Source: Massilia sp. Se16.2.3
GTDB lineage: Bacteria; Pseudomonadota; Gammaproteobacteria; Burkholderiales; Burkholderiaceae_D
DNA: 64,000 bases
Assembly (NCBI RefSeq): GCF_014171595.1
Contig: NZ_CP050451.1
Span: forward strand, 1,054,001-1,118,000
Reading direction: 5' to 3'
Shown here: piece by piece, positions 10,160-18,457 of the stretch
How positions within the stretch are numbered: position 1 is the stretch's first letter
Layout: each line of letters starts with the position of its first letter
Notes under the pieces: model-generated
What the model was told of the DNA's origin: nothing
Seen by the model: only the letters and a program-made list of their open reading frames with translations
The model's database searches: none
Program-made: the position numbers and the translations under genes

Positions 10160-10708
10160 TCAGCCCAGTGCCGCCTCGATCGCCGCCACCAGCGCCGGAT
10201 CGTCCGGTTTCACGTCCGGCGCGAAGCGGGCCAGCACCTGGCCGTCGCGGCCGACGAGGAATTTCTCGAAGTTCCACATGATGTCGGTTGGATTCTTCGG
10301 GCTCAGGCCGTGCTGGGCCAGTTTGGCGCCGAAAGTACTTCCTTCCGCCTGGCGTGCCTGCGGCTGGGCCGCAACGAGTTCCTGGTAGAGCGGGTGGCGT
10401 GCCTCGCGGTTCACCTCCACCTTTTCGAACATCGGGAAGCGTACGCCGTAGTTGCGCTGGCAAAAGTCTGCAATCTCGGCCTCGGAGCCCGGTTCCTGGG
10501 CGCCGAAATCGTTGCACGGAAAGCCGAGCACGACCAGGCCGCGTTCCTCGTAGCCCTCGAACAATTTTTCCAGGCCGGCGTACTGCGGCGTCAGGCCGCA
10601 TTGCGATGCAACGTTGACAATCAACATGACCTTGCCGCGGTAGTCGCCCAGGGTCGCCGGCTGGCCTTCGAGGCGGCGCAGCGGGATGTCGAACAAAGTG
10701 GTGCTCAT
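10160..10708 (-). CDS. Glutathione peroxidase family protein (BtuE-like)
   Basis: 182-residue thiol peroxidase that reduces hydroperoxides using glutathione or thioredoxin. The catalytic residues are visible: the peroxidatic Cys in NVASQCGLTPQY, the Gln/Asn segment LGFPCNDFGAQEP, and the Trp-Asn pair in IMWNFEKFLV. It is a Cys, not selenocysteine, enzyme. The start at 10708 (MSTTLFDIPL) fits family length and has GAGGACC upstream. An alternative Met lies 15 bp further out. No signal peptide, so cytoplasmic. It precedes DUF1428 on the same strand. Confidence 0.93.
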   Translation of the reverse strand: MSTTLFDIPLRRLEGQPATLGDYRGKVMLIVNVASQCGLTPQYAGLEKLFEGYEERGLVVLGFPCNDFGAQEPGSEAEIADFCQRNYGVRFPMFEKVEVNREARHPLYQELVAAQPQARQAEGSTFGAKLAQHGLSPKNPTDIMWNFEKFLVGRDGQVLARFAPDVKPDDPALVAAIEAALG

Positions 10709-10831
10709 GTGGTCGGTCCTCATTATGCAGAACGCCTATCCTACCGCGTGATGGAAAACCGTGCCGGCGGCGCCACGCCCGGCCCTGAAGCTGCTTGACG
10801 GCAGCGCACGCGGCATCTTATAAGCCTCCGT

Positions 10832-12645
10832 GTGAAACAGGACGCCAGCACATCGCCGCAGCAGGAAGACAAAAAAGCCGCACAGGGCGCCGCACGTGCA
10901 CGCCGCTACGCGCGCCTGCTTGACGGCCTGCGCGGTTTTTGGCGCGCGAGCGCGCCGCGGCCCAGGACAGGCTGGTCGAGGCCTGGCGCCAGCCGCTGGC
11001 CGACCGCCTGGCGAAGGGCGCGTCGCAACGCTTCCTGCGCCTGGAAGCGGGTCCGGTGAGTGGCACCGTGTGGGCCTATCCCGATGAGGGCGAATCGCGC
11101 TTTCGCGAAGGCGACTTGGTGTGCCTGCACGGCGGCTCACCGCTGGTGGACATGCTGGCGCGCGAAGCGGCTTTCGAGATGGAAGAGGAGGGCCGCTGGC
11201 TGCTGCGGCTGCGCCATGCCGGCAGCGTGCTGAAAGCGGTCGGCGAACAATCCTGCTATGCCGACCCGGACGATTATGACCTGTCGCGCTATTACGACGA
11301 GGTGCTGGACGATATCGGCGAAACCCTCCCGCCCTCGCGCGCACACCGCCACCTCATGCCTCTGCTTGATGGGCGCATCAACAGTGCATTCGACCCGCGC
11401 GACTTCGAGGAAGCGGAAAGCATCGCGCTGGCGGAGGGCCTGAACGCGGCCCAGGCCGAGGCGGTCGGCAAGATCGCCGCGGCCGAGCAGGTCGCCTGCG
11501 TGCAGGGCCCGCCCGGCACCGGCAAGACCCGGGTACTGGCGCTGGCCGTACGCCTGCTGGCCGCGCGCGGCGAGCGGGTGCTGGTCACCTCGCACACCCA
11601 CATGGCAATCAACAACGCGCTGAACAAGATCGCCGCCCCGGGCGTACCGACGGCGAAAATCGGCCGCGAGACCCGGGGCACGGCGCTGGAACCCGGCGTG
11701 ACCAGCGTCGACAGCTTCGCCGCCTGGCATGGCCGGCCGATGGATGGCGGCTACGTGGTCGGCGCCACGCCCTTCGCCACCTGCGGCTACCGCCTGGAGA
11801 ATTGCGAGTTCGACACCGTCGTGTTCGACGAAGCGAGCCAGGTGACGCTGCCGCTGGCGCTGATGGCGATGCGGCGCGGCGCACGCTTTGTCTTCATCGG
11901 CGACCAGAAGCAGCTGCCGCCGGTGCTGCTGGCGCGCTCGATCCTGGACGATATTCCCGGCTCGATCTTCGCCAAGCTCACCCTGCACAACGTCGACAGC
12001 GTGATGCTGACCGATACCTATCGCCTGAACCGCGAATTGACGGCCTGGCCGAGCGCCTCCTTCTATGGTGGGCGCCTGCGCGCGGCCGGTCCGAACCGCG
12101 AACGCAAGCTGGCCTTGCACCCGCGCAGCGACGGCGACCCGTACGACGCGGTGCTGCGCGATCCGGCCAGCCTGGTGTTCATCCCGACGCTCGACGACGC
12201 AGCGCGCAGCCGCAACCCGCTTGATGCGCAACTGGTCGCCGGCCTGTGCGCGGCCGCCCTGGAGGGTGGCTTGCAGCCGCACGAGATCGGCATCGTCACG
12301 CCCTTCCGTGCGCACGGCCGCACGTTGCGCAACGCCCTTGTCGAGCAGTTCGGCTGGCACACGGCGCGCGCGATCGTGGCCGACACCGTCGAGCGCATGC
12401 AGGGCCAGGAACGCGAATTGATCATCCTGTCGCTGGCGACGGGCAGCCTGCGCTTCCTGGCGGCGATCGCCGGGTTCTTTTTCCAGCCGGAGCGCCTGAA
12501 CGTGTCGGTCACGCGCGCGATGACGAAACTGGTGATCGTCGGTCCCGAGCTGCCGCCGGATTTCGTCGCGGTCGACGAGCACCTGGCGCGCCACCTCGCG
12601 CTGTATCGCGGGCTGCTCAAGCAAGCGCGCCACATCGGCATCTAG
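10832..12645 (+). CDS. SF1 (Upf1/Dna2-like) helicase, one frameshift
   Basis: About 604-residue DNA/RNA helicase. Motifs in order: I GPPGTGKTRVLAL (about residue 225), II VVFDEASQ, III FIGDQKQLPPVLL, then DTYRLNRELT, V VERMQGQERELIILSLA and VI RLNVSVTRAM. This is the AAA_11/AAA_12 arrangement of SF1B helicases. The N-terminal 200 residues are unassigned. The start is a GTG at 10832. At 10936-10940 a run of five T interrupts the frame (LLDGLRGF to LARERAAAQDRL). One more T restores a continuous protein, so a homopolymer error is likely. It is followed after 2 bp by a second helicase gene, so the two are co-translated and probably act together (inference). Confidence 0.85.
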
Positions 12646-12647
12646 CG

Positions 12648-14596
12648 ATGGCCCTTTTCATTCCGGAATGGACCCGCGCCAGCGGGCGCCAGTTGCAGAT
12701 CAAGCGTGTATTGAACGGGCTGGACGACGCGACCAGCGTGCGCAAGGTGCTGCGCGAGGGCAGCGCCGCGCCCGAGCTGTTTATCGAGCACCTTGAGCGC
12801 GGCTGGCTGGCGCTGGCTACTGTGGACACTCCCTTCGACGCGCTCGACGCCGGCCAGCTGTTCGCCCCGGAAGCCCGTGCGGCTTTCGACGCCCAGCTGG
12901 CCGCCTGGCGCGCCGCCTTGCCCGCCGGCTTGCCGCAGCTGGTGATCCTGTGGGCCTGCAGCGAAGACGACACCATGCTGCTGGCGCGCCAGCTGGGCGA
13001 CCTGCCCGGGCTGCGCCTGCTGTCACGCGAACGTTTTATTGAACGCGGCGCGCCGGGGCTGGCGGCGCTGCAGCGGCCACTCGACCCGCAAGACGAGGAC
13101 GCCTTGCGCACGCGCCTGTTCCCCGAGTCGGCGCTGCCGCTGGTGCCGGTGGCGCGGCGCCGCTTCCGGCGCGACAACCTGGCCAGCCTGGGCGGGCTGT
13201 TCCTCGATCCGCAGCAGGAATGGGCAAGCAAACTCGACCTGGAGCTTCCGCAAGAGCAGGCGCAGGCGGCAAGCGATTTGCACGTGCGCCGGTGAACGGC
13301 GTCGCCGGTTCCGGCAAGACCCTGATTGCACTCAGCCGGGCCTTGCTGCTGGCCGAGATGCGCCCGCACGAGCGCATCCTGGTCCTGATCCACAACACGC
13401 CGATCGTGGCGGATGTGCGCGAGCGCCTGCACCGCAGCCGTGGCGGCTTGCCCGCCAACCTCGAGATCGCGACCTATTCCGCCTGGGTGCACCGCCAGTG
13501 GCGCCGCCTGTACCGCGCGCCGCTGCAGATGCCGGGCGATCCGCAGCATCTACCCGGCCTGGTGCGCAGCTTGCGCGTGCGCTGGCCCGAACTGAAATTG
13601 AGTGAAGCCCAACTGATCGAGGAGTTCGACTTCCTCAACGAGTTGCTCGTCGCCAGCGAAGCCGAGTACATGGACACCAGCCGCGCCGGCCGCGGGTTTT
13701 CGCTGCGGGCGAAGGAGCGCGCCGAGGTCTGGCAGCTGTTCGCGGCGGTCACCGGCGCGCTGCGCGCCGACGGCTTGCGCATGTGGAGCGCGGTTGCCAC
13801 CGAGGTGTGCCGCGCCGGCTCGCATGCGGCGCTCGAGCGCTATGCCCATATCCTGGTCGACGAGGCGCAGTTCTTCGCGCCCTCCTGGTTCCACACGGTG
13901 AAACTGGCGCTGGCGCCAGGCGGGCGCCTGTTCCTCTGCGCCGATCCGAACCAGGGCTTCATGAAAAGCCGCCTCAGCTGGCGCAACGCCGGGCTGGACG
14001 TGAGTGGGCGCACCAAGAAGCTGCTGCGTTCCTACCGCACCACCCAGGCCATCCTGCACACGGCGGGGACCTTGCTGGCGCGCGCGGTACAAGCCGACCC
14101 GGAACATTACCTGGAGCCGGATTTTACGGACATGGAGGAGGGCGCCGCGCCGATCCTGCTGCGCGTGGACAGCCCGCAGGACGCGGTCGACCGCGCCGTC
14201 AACGAGATCGTCAGCCTGGCGCAGACCCACGGCTTGCCGCTGTCGGCCTTCCTCGTCATCTATGGCGGCGACACGCCGAAGCACCTGCTGTACAAACGGC
14301 TGTGCCGTGCGCTCGGGGTGGAGCGGATCTGGTGGCTGAACAAGGACAAGAAGCAGCCGCCTGGCGGCTATGGTCCCGATTACCTGCGCCTGGCGAACCT
14401 GGAGACGGCGACGGGCCTGGAAGGTGGCGCCGTATTCCTGCTGGGGATGGAGAGTCTGCTGGCCGGAGGAGGGGAGAGCGAAAGCGATGCGCGCAAACTC
14501 TATATGGCGATGACGCGCGCCAGCCACCGCCTGGTGGTGCTCAGCACGGAAGAGCTGCCGCTCGAATCGCGCGCGCTCTTCCGGGTTGGGGATTAG
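12648..14596 (+). CDS. SF1 (UvrD-like) helicase partner, one frameshift
   Basis: About 650-residue ATPase whose motor domain begins with motif I VNGVAGSGKTLIAL (around residue 220). It continues with ILVLIHNTPIVADVR, motif II HILVDEAQFF, motif III LFLCADPNQGFM, the LRSYRTTQAI segment, and the C-terminal KLYMAMTRASHRLVVL. This is the UvrD/Rep-like order, with a short 2A domain. The first 210 residues (MALFIPEWTRASGRQLQ...) resemble no nuclease I can name. The frame breaks at about 13285-13292 (DLHVR to VNGVAG), consistent with one missing C. The ATG lies 2 bp after the first helicase's stop. Its 3' end overlaps the convergent LprI-type gene by 4 bp. Confidence 0.85.
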
Positions 14597-15639
14597 CGCC
14601 CGGCGGCGGCGTTGTCGAGCTCGGTCAGCTGCTCCATGCGGCGTGCGGTCAGCATGGCGCGCCAGGTGGCACCCGGTACCTGCGGATGGCGAATCGAGCC
14701 GAACAGTTCGAAGGCGTCGCGGTAGGCCAGCCAGGCACGATGGGTCTTCTCGACGCCGGTCTTGCGGATGCTGCCGAGGTAGGAATTGCCGGCCGGCCGG
14801 GTCAGCATGAACTGGCGGTAGGTCGCGTTCATCTTCTCGTCCAGACTGGCGAACTCGGCTTCCGAAAAACGCTGCAGCTTGCCGGCCTCGGCAGCCAGGA
14901 CGTCGGCGGCGAACATGTCCAGTTCGGCGGCCTGGGCGTCGAGCTGCAGCGAGCGGGTGGCACCGCTGCTGCTGTCGGTCTCGTAGTCGACCCGGTGCTG
15001 GGCGAAATAATGCACGGCCTTGGTCGCCATCTCCAGGCCCAGCTGCTCCTTGGCGTTCCAGTTGCGGCTGAGGGCGGCCAGCTGGGCGCCGCGCGACTTG
15101 TCGCGCTGGCGCTCGCGCATGGCGGCGCAGTGTCCGCGGCTGTCGGCGCTGGCGACGTCGTCGCAGACGTCGAGCGGGGCGCCGTCTTCTCCGCTGGCGC
15201 GCCGCCGCAGGTGCTGCACCCGGCTCTTCATCTCGTCGACCGGACTCTGGATGCTGCAGGCGTATTTCAAGGCCAGGTCGAAGCGCGGCGTCATGGCCAC
15301 GCCGTTGGCATACAACATCATCAAGACCCCATTCGCATTGGTGCGGGCCGCGCAGGCATGTACGCGTTCCCAGTCGGCCTTGCCGGGTTCAGGCATGTTC
15401 AGCGTGTCGTAATAGAGAGAAGCGGCATCGCAACGCTTGCCGTCGGCTTGCCCCCTTGGTGCATGTTCGCGCGGCATGCTCAGCGCACGCACGCGCATGC
15501 ACTGGCGGTACCAGTCGGCACCCCGCATGACTTCCGGCGGCGCGCCATAGACGTTGGGATAGGGCGCCGCCAGGGCCGGATCGGCCAGCAGGCTTGCCAG
15601 GACGCTGACCAGCAGCGGCAAACGGTACGCACGGGACAT
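14593..15639 (-). CDS. Secreted LprI-type (DUF1311) protein
   Basis: 348-residue exported protein. Residues 1-24 (MSRAYRLPLLVSVLASLLAD, then PALA) form a signal peptide, giving a periplasmic product. The C-terminal 110 residues match the LprI/DUF1311 pattern (FASLDEKMNATYRQFM, HRAWLAYRDAFELF, WRAMLTARRMEQL), a fold found in lysozyme inhibitors. The N-terminal part has several Cys (YRQCMRVRAL, GKRCDAAS, VHACAAR, YACSIQ), suggesting disulfides. The start at 15639 is set by the ribosome site GAGGAGAG and the signal peptide. Function not known. It converges on the helicase pair with a 4-bp overlap of the 3' ends. Confidence 0.8.
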   Translation of the reverse strand: MSRAYRLPLLVSVLASLLADPALAAPYPNVYGAPPEVMRGADWYRQCMRVRALSMPREHAPRGQADGKRCDAASLYYDTLNMPEPGKADWERVHACAARTNANGVLMMLYANGVAMTPRFDLALKYACSIQSPVDEMKSRVQHLRRRASGEDGAPLDVCDDVASADSRGHCAAMRERQRDKSRGAQLAALSRNWNAKEQLGLEMATKAVHYFAQHRVDYETDSSSGATRSLQLDAQAAELDMFAADVLAAEAGKLQRFSEAEFASLDEKMNATYRQFMLTRPAGNSYLGSIRKTGVEKTHRAWLAYRDAFELFGSIRHPQVPGATWRAMLTARRMEQLTELDNAAAGR

Positions 15640-16015
15640 CGCGCTCTCCTCGAAAAAGTTTCCGTGTGGAAGCTTTAACGCTACCGCGTGCATGGATTGA
15701 GGATGGTGACATTACGCAATGGCGCGGGTTTGCTGACCTGGCACAAGGTTATTGCCGCGTTCGCCAAGTACATGCGCGATGCGAACTGCTCTTTCCTTCC
15801 GCCTTGTGAAATATTTTGGTGCTCTGCAATAAGAAAACCTTCCCGGCTTAACTGTTATTCGGTTTTCTTATTACCGTTATATGGCGTTGAATTGCACAGC
15901 GTGCGGGGCTATTGGCAAGGCCTGGCAACAGTCTTTTACACTCAAACGCACAAAAATGGATCGTCTGCATTCAATAGTTTTAACAGGTGGTGATGCCCTG
16001 TTAATTGTTAATTCC

Positions 16016-16046
16016 TTGAGTGTGAACGTGACGCAACGCGTATAAA
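16016..16046 (+). promoter_or_regulatory. Candidate promoter of the MFS leader RNA
   Basis: TTGAGT (16016-16021), a 19-bp spacer, then TATAAA (16041-16046). A start about 7 bp downstream would give a leader of roughly 230 nt before the MFS start codon, or a roughly 95-nt RNA if transcription stops at the hairpin at 16113-16137. The spacer is on the long side. Confidence 0.35.
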
Positions 16047-16073
16047 TTTTTTCCGCATGGAAAATGAAAAACC

Positions 16074-16146
16074 GCGTCAGACCCCGTAAAATTGCCTCCC
16101 ATCAGCTTCCTGACGCCAACTTTTTTTCGGTTGGCGTTTGTTTTTT
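16074..16146 (+). promoter_or_regulatory. Candidate transcription attenuator/riboswitch ahead of MFS gene
   Basis: A rho-independent terminator (ACGCCAAC 16113-16120, GTTGGCGT 16130-16137, then TTGTTTTTT) stands with no gene upstream on its strand. Its left arm overlaps CTGACGC (16110-16116), which can instead pair with GCGTCAG at 16074-16080. The two stems exclude each other, the layout of an attenuator or riboswitch expression platform. The 29-nt segment between GCGTCAG and CTGACGC could form part of a sensing domain. I do not recognise a known riboswitch class. It could also be a small RNA with its own terminator. Confidence 0.5.
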
Positions 16147-16280
16147 CTGCCCCAGTTAGCAGTCAGTTACGAACGGCAGAGCAGCAAAAAATAATTTCTT
16201 CCGGTTAGAAACTTTTCTGACGAGAACGAACTCTTAAGAAACATCTGCCGCACAAGCACTTACAAATAATTTCATACCAA

Positions 16281-17471
16281 ATGCAAACTTCTGTTCCAGC
16301 CGTTTCCGCTCCGACCACCGCCACTGCCGCCGTATCGCGCCGCAGCAAAGTTGTCGCACAAGTTCAGCAACTGTCGCTGCCGGTGATGTTCGCCGTGTTC
16401 GGCGTGATCATGGGTTCGTGGGCCGGCCGCATCCCGGCCATGGCGTCGCGTCTGAATATTTCGCACGCATCGCTGTCGATGGTGCTGCTGTGCGGCGGTG
16501 TCGGCGCACTGCTGTCCTTCCCGGTCTCGTCCTTCCTGATGGGCAAGTTTGGCGCCCGTAAATCGCTGCTGATGTCGGGCCTGGCCCTGCTGGCCGTGCT
16601 GGTGGCAATTGGTATCGCCCCGACCGTAGAGACCCTGATGGGTGCGGTGCTGATGCTGGGCGTTACCGCCAGCACCTATGACGTCGCCATGAACTCGGCC
16701 GCGAGCAAGCGCGAAAAAGCCACTGGCAAGTCGGAAATGTCGATGCTGCACGGCCTGGCCTGCGCCGGCGGCCTGGCGGGCGCGACCCTGGGCAGCCTGA
16801 TGGCCGGCCTGAAAGTCGCTCCGGCGATTCACTTCATGATGGTTGCCGGTCCGATGGCCGCGATCCTGTTCGGTGCCTACCAGGTGCTCGATATCAGCGA
16901 CGACATCGAAAAGGTCGAAAAGAAGAAGTTCGCCCTGCCGCGCGGTCCGCTGGCACTGCTGGGTCTGCTGGGTTTCCTGGGCTCGATGTCGGAAGGCAGC
17001 ATCGCCGACTGGAGCGGCGTGTTCCTGAAAGAACACTTCAAGGCCACCGACGGCCTGGCGCCGCTGGCCCTGTCGTGCTTCTCGGTGATGATGCTGGTCT
17101 CGCGCCTGGTTGGCGACAAGCTGAAGGCCCGCTTTGGTGCCCAGCGCCTGATCGCCACCGGTGCTCTGGTCTCGGCTGCCGGCCTGTTCTTCGCCGTACT
17201 GGCACCGAATGCGCACTTCGCACTGGGCGGTTTCGCTGTCGCCGGCCTCGGCCTGTCGCTGCTGTTCCCGTTCGTGTTCAGCGCCGCCGGTGCCCAGGGC
17301 CCGGTCGCCCTGGCCGGCGTGGCCAGCATGGCCTACAGCGGCACCCTGATGGGCCCGCCAGTCATCGGCGCCATCGCCCAGCACGTGGGCATGCAGATGG
17401 CCATTGGTTATGTCGGCGTGCTGTCGCTGGTGATCGCTTTCGTGGCCAGCCGTACCCGCCTGTTGAAATAA
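16281..17471 (+). CDS. MFS transporter (YbjJ-like)
   Basis: 396-residue inner-membrane transporter of the major facilitator superfamily, with about 12 hydrophobic helices in two halves of six. The first loop shows SFLMGKFGARKSLLMSG, the MFS motif A region (G-x-x-x-D/G-R-x-G-R/K), and the second half has LVGDKLKARFGAQRL in the equivalent position. Overall similarity is to YbjJ-type transporters, often annotated as sugar or drug transporters. The substrate is unknown. No strong ribosome site precedes the ATG at 16281. A possible attenuator lies in its leader, so expression may depend on read-through. It converges on the AraC-type gene. Confidence 0.9.
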   Translation: MQTSVPAVSAPTTATAAVSRRSKVVAQVQQLSLPVMFAVFGVIMGSWAGRIPAMASRLNISHASLSMVLLCGGVGALLSFPVSSFLMGKFGARKSLLMSGLALLAVLVAIGIAPTVETLMGAVLMLGVTASTYDVAMNSAASKREKATGKSEMSMLHGLACAGGLAGATLGSLMAGLKVAPAIHFMMVAGPMAAILFGAYQVLDISDDIEKVEKKKFALPRGPLALLGLLGFLGSMSEGSIADWSGVFLKEHFKATDGLAPLALSCFSVMMLVSRLVGDKLKARFGAQRLIATGALVSAAGLFFAVLAPNAHFALGGFAVAGLGLSLLFPFVFSAAGAQGPVALAGVASMAYSGTLMGPPVIGAIAQHVGMQMAIGYVGVLSLVIAFVASRTRLLK

Positions 17472-17528
17472 GCTGCTTCGCGAGCGTCCCGCAGCACCTG
17501 TGACGCTCTCCCCGCCTTCAGCGCCGGA

Positions 17529-18368
17529 TCACGTATCCGGCGTTGCCTCTTTCAGCCACTGCCGTGGCGACCTTCCCACCAGTCCGGTGAACGCCCGCGT
17601 GAACGCGGGCGCACTCGTATAACCGGCTTCGCTGCTGACCACCTTGACCGGCATGCCCTGGCGCAGCAGCTCCTGCGCCAGGCCGATGCGCCAGCGCGTC
17701 AGGTATTCGCCCGGCGGCATCCCCACCACGTTGCGGAAGTGTTCGGTAAAGCGGGCACGCGACATGCAGGCTTCGCGGGCCAGGGTTTCGAGTTGCCAGG
17801 GTTCGTTCGGGCGGGCATGGATCGCGCCCAGCGCCAGCGCCAGCTGGCGGTCCGCCAGGCCGGCCAGCAGGCCGATCGACAGCTGGCCGTGCTCGAATTC
17901 GTGGCGCAGCACCTGGATCATCAGCACGTCGCACAGGCGGTCGAGGATGACCTCGCGCCCCTGGCTGTTGGCGGAGGCTTCGGCGAACAGCAGTTCCAGC
18001 GTGTGGTGCAGGGCCGGCATGCCTGCCAGCGGCACGTGCAGGCGTTCCGGCAAGGCGCGCGCGAGCGGATTGTCGCCGCCGTCGGCAAAGCTGATGTCGG
18101 CGCACAGCAGGCCGGCGCTGGCGCCATCGGCCACTTCCAGCGAGTGCGCACTGCCGCGCGGGTAGAACACCATGGCGGGTGTGTCCACACGGAGGGGCGG
18201 CAAGCCATCCTGGCGGAAGATCACCGGGCCGCTGCGCACCAGGTGCAGCTGCCCGGACGCCGGGTTCTCCGCAAAGGTGTTGGCGTCGCAGAAGACGCCA
18301 TTGAAGAACACCCGGGCATGAAACGAATAGCGGCCGACCAGCGACGAAATCTTGTCCATAAGCTCCAT
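17529..18368 (-). CDS. AraC family transcriptional regulator with cupin sensor domain
   Basis: 279-residue regulator. Residues 1-165 form the cupin_6-type sensor seen in RclR-like AraC regulators (LHLVRSGPVIFRQDG, PAMVFYPRGSAHSLE, then REVILDRLCDVLMIQVLR). Residues 175-275 are the two helix-turn-helices (WQLETLAREACMSRARFTEH and VKVVSSEAGYTSAPAFTRAF) followed by GRSPRQWL. It lacks the usual sensor cysteines of RclR at the positions I can see, so the signal is uncertain. The start could be 18368 or the second Met at 18359. The GH2 gene is upstream on the same strand, 89 bp away. Confidence 0.92.
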   Translation of the reverse strand: MELMDKISSLVGRYSFHARVFFNGVFCDANTFAENPASGQLHLVRSGPVIFRQDGLPPLRVDTPAMVFYPRGSAHSLEVADGASAGLLCADISFADGGDNPLARALPERLHVPLAGMPALHHTLELLFAEASANSQGREVILDRLCDVLMIQVLRHEFEHGQLSIGLLAGLADRQLALALGAIHARPNEPWQLETLAREACMSRARFTEHFRNVVGMPPGEYLTRWRIGLAQELLRQGMPVKVVSSEAGYTSAPAFTRAFTGLVGRSPRQWLKEATPDT

Positions 18369-18457
18369 TCAGACTATTGGCAGCCTATTCTGGACGATCC
18401 GCTATCCTTTGCAAAGTGATAAAGCGAAATCAGCGTTTGTCGTGAAGGGCAGGCACG

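Larger units (their letters stand above)
15640..16280. other. AT-rich intergenic region between LprI-type gene and MFS gene
   Basis: 641 bp, clearly richer in A/T than its surroundings and without a supported gene. It should hold the minus-strand promoter of the LprI-type gene. On the plus strand it has a 9-bp inverted repeat AAGAAAACC/GGTTTTCTT (15831-15839, 15861-15869), then a promoter-like pair and a terminator with an alternative stem (next two entries). Confidence 0.6.

Noticed and set aside
15688..15993. 101-codon frame in the AT-rich region before the MFS gene
   Set aside because: No ribosome site, amino acid content atypical, covers an inverted repeat; more likely non-coding leader sequence.
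17482..17508. Inverted repeat GAGCGTC/GACGCTC between the MFS and AraC genes as a terminator
   Set aside because: Short arms, 13-bp loop and no T tract; could end transcription only weakly.
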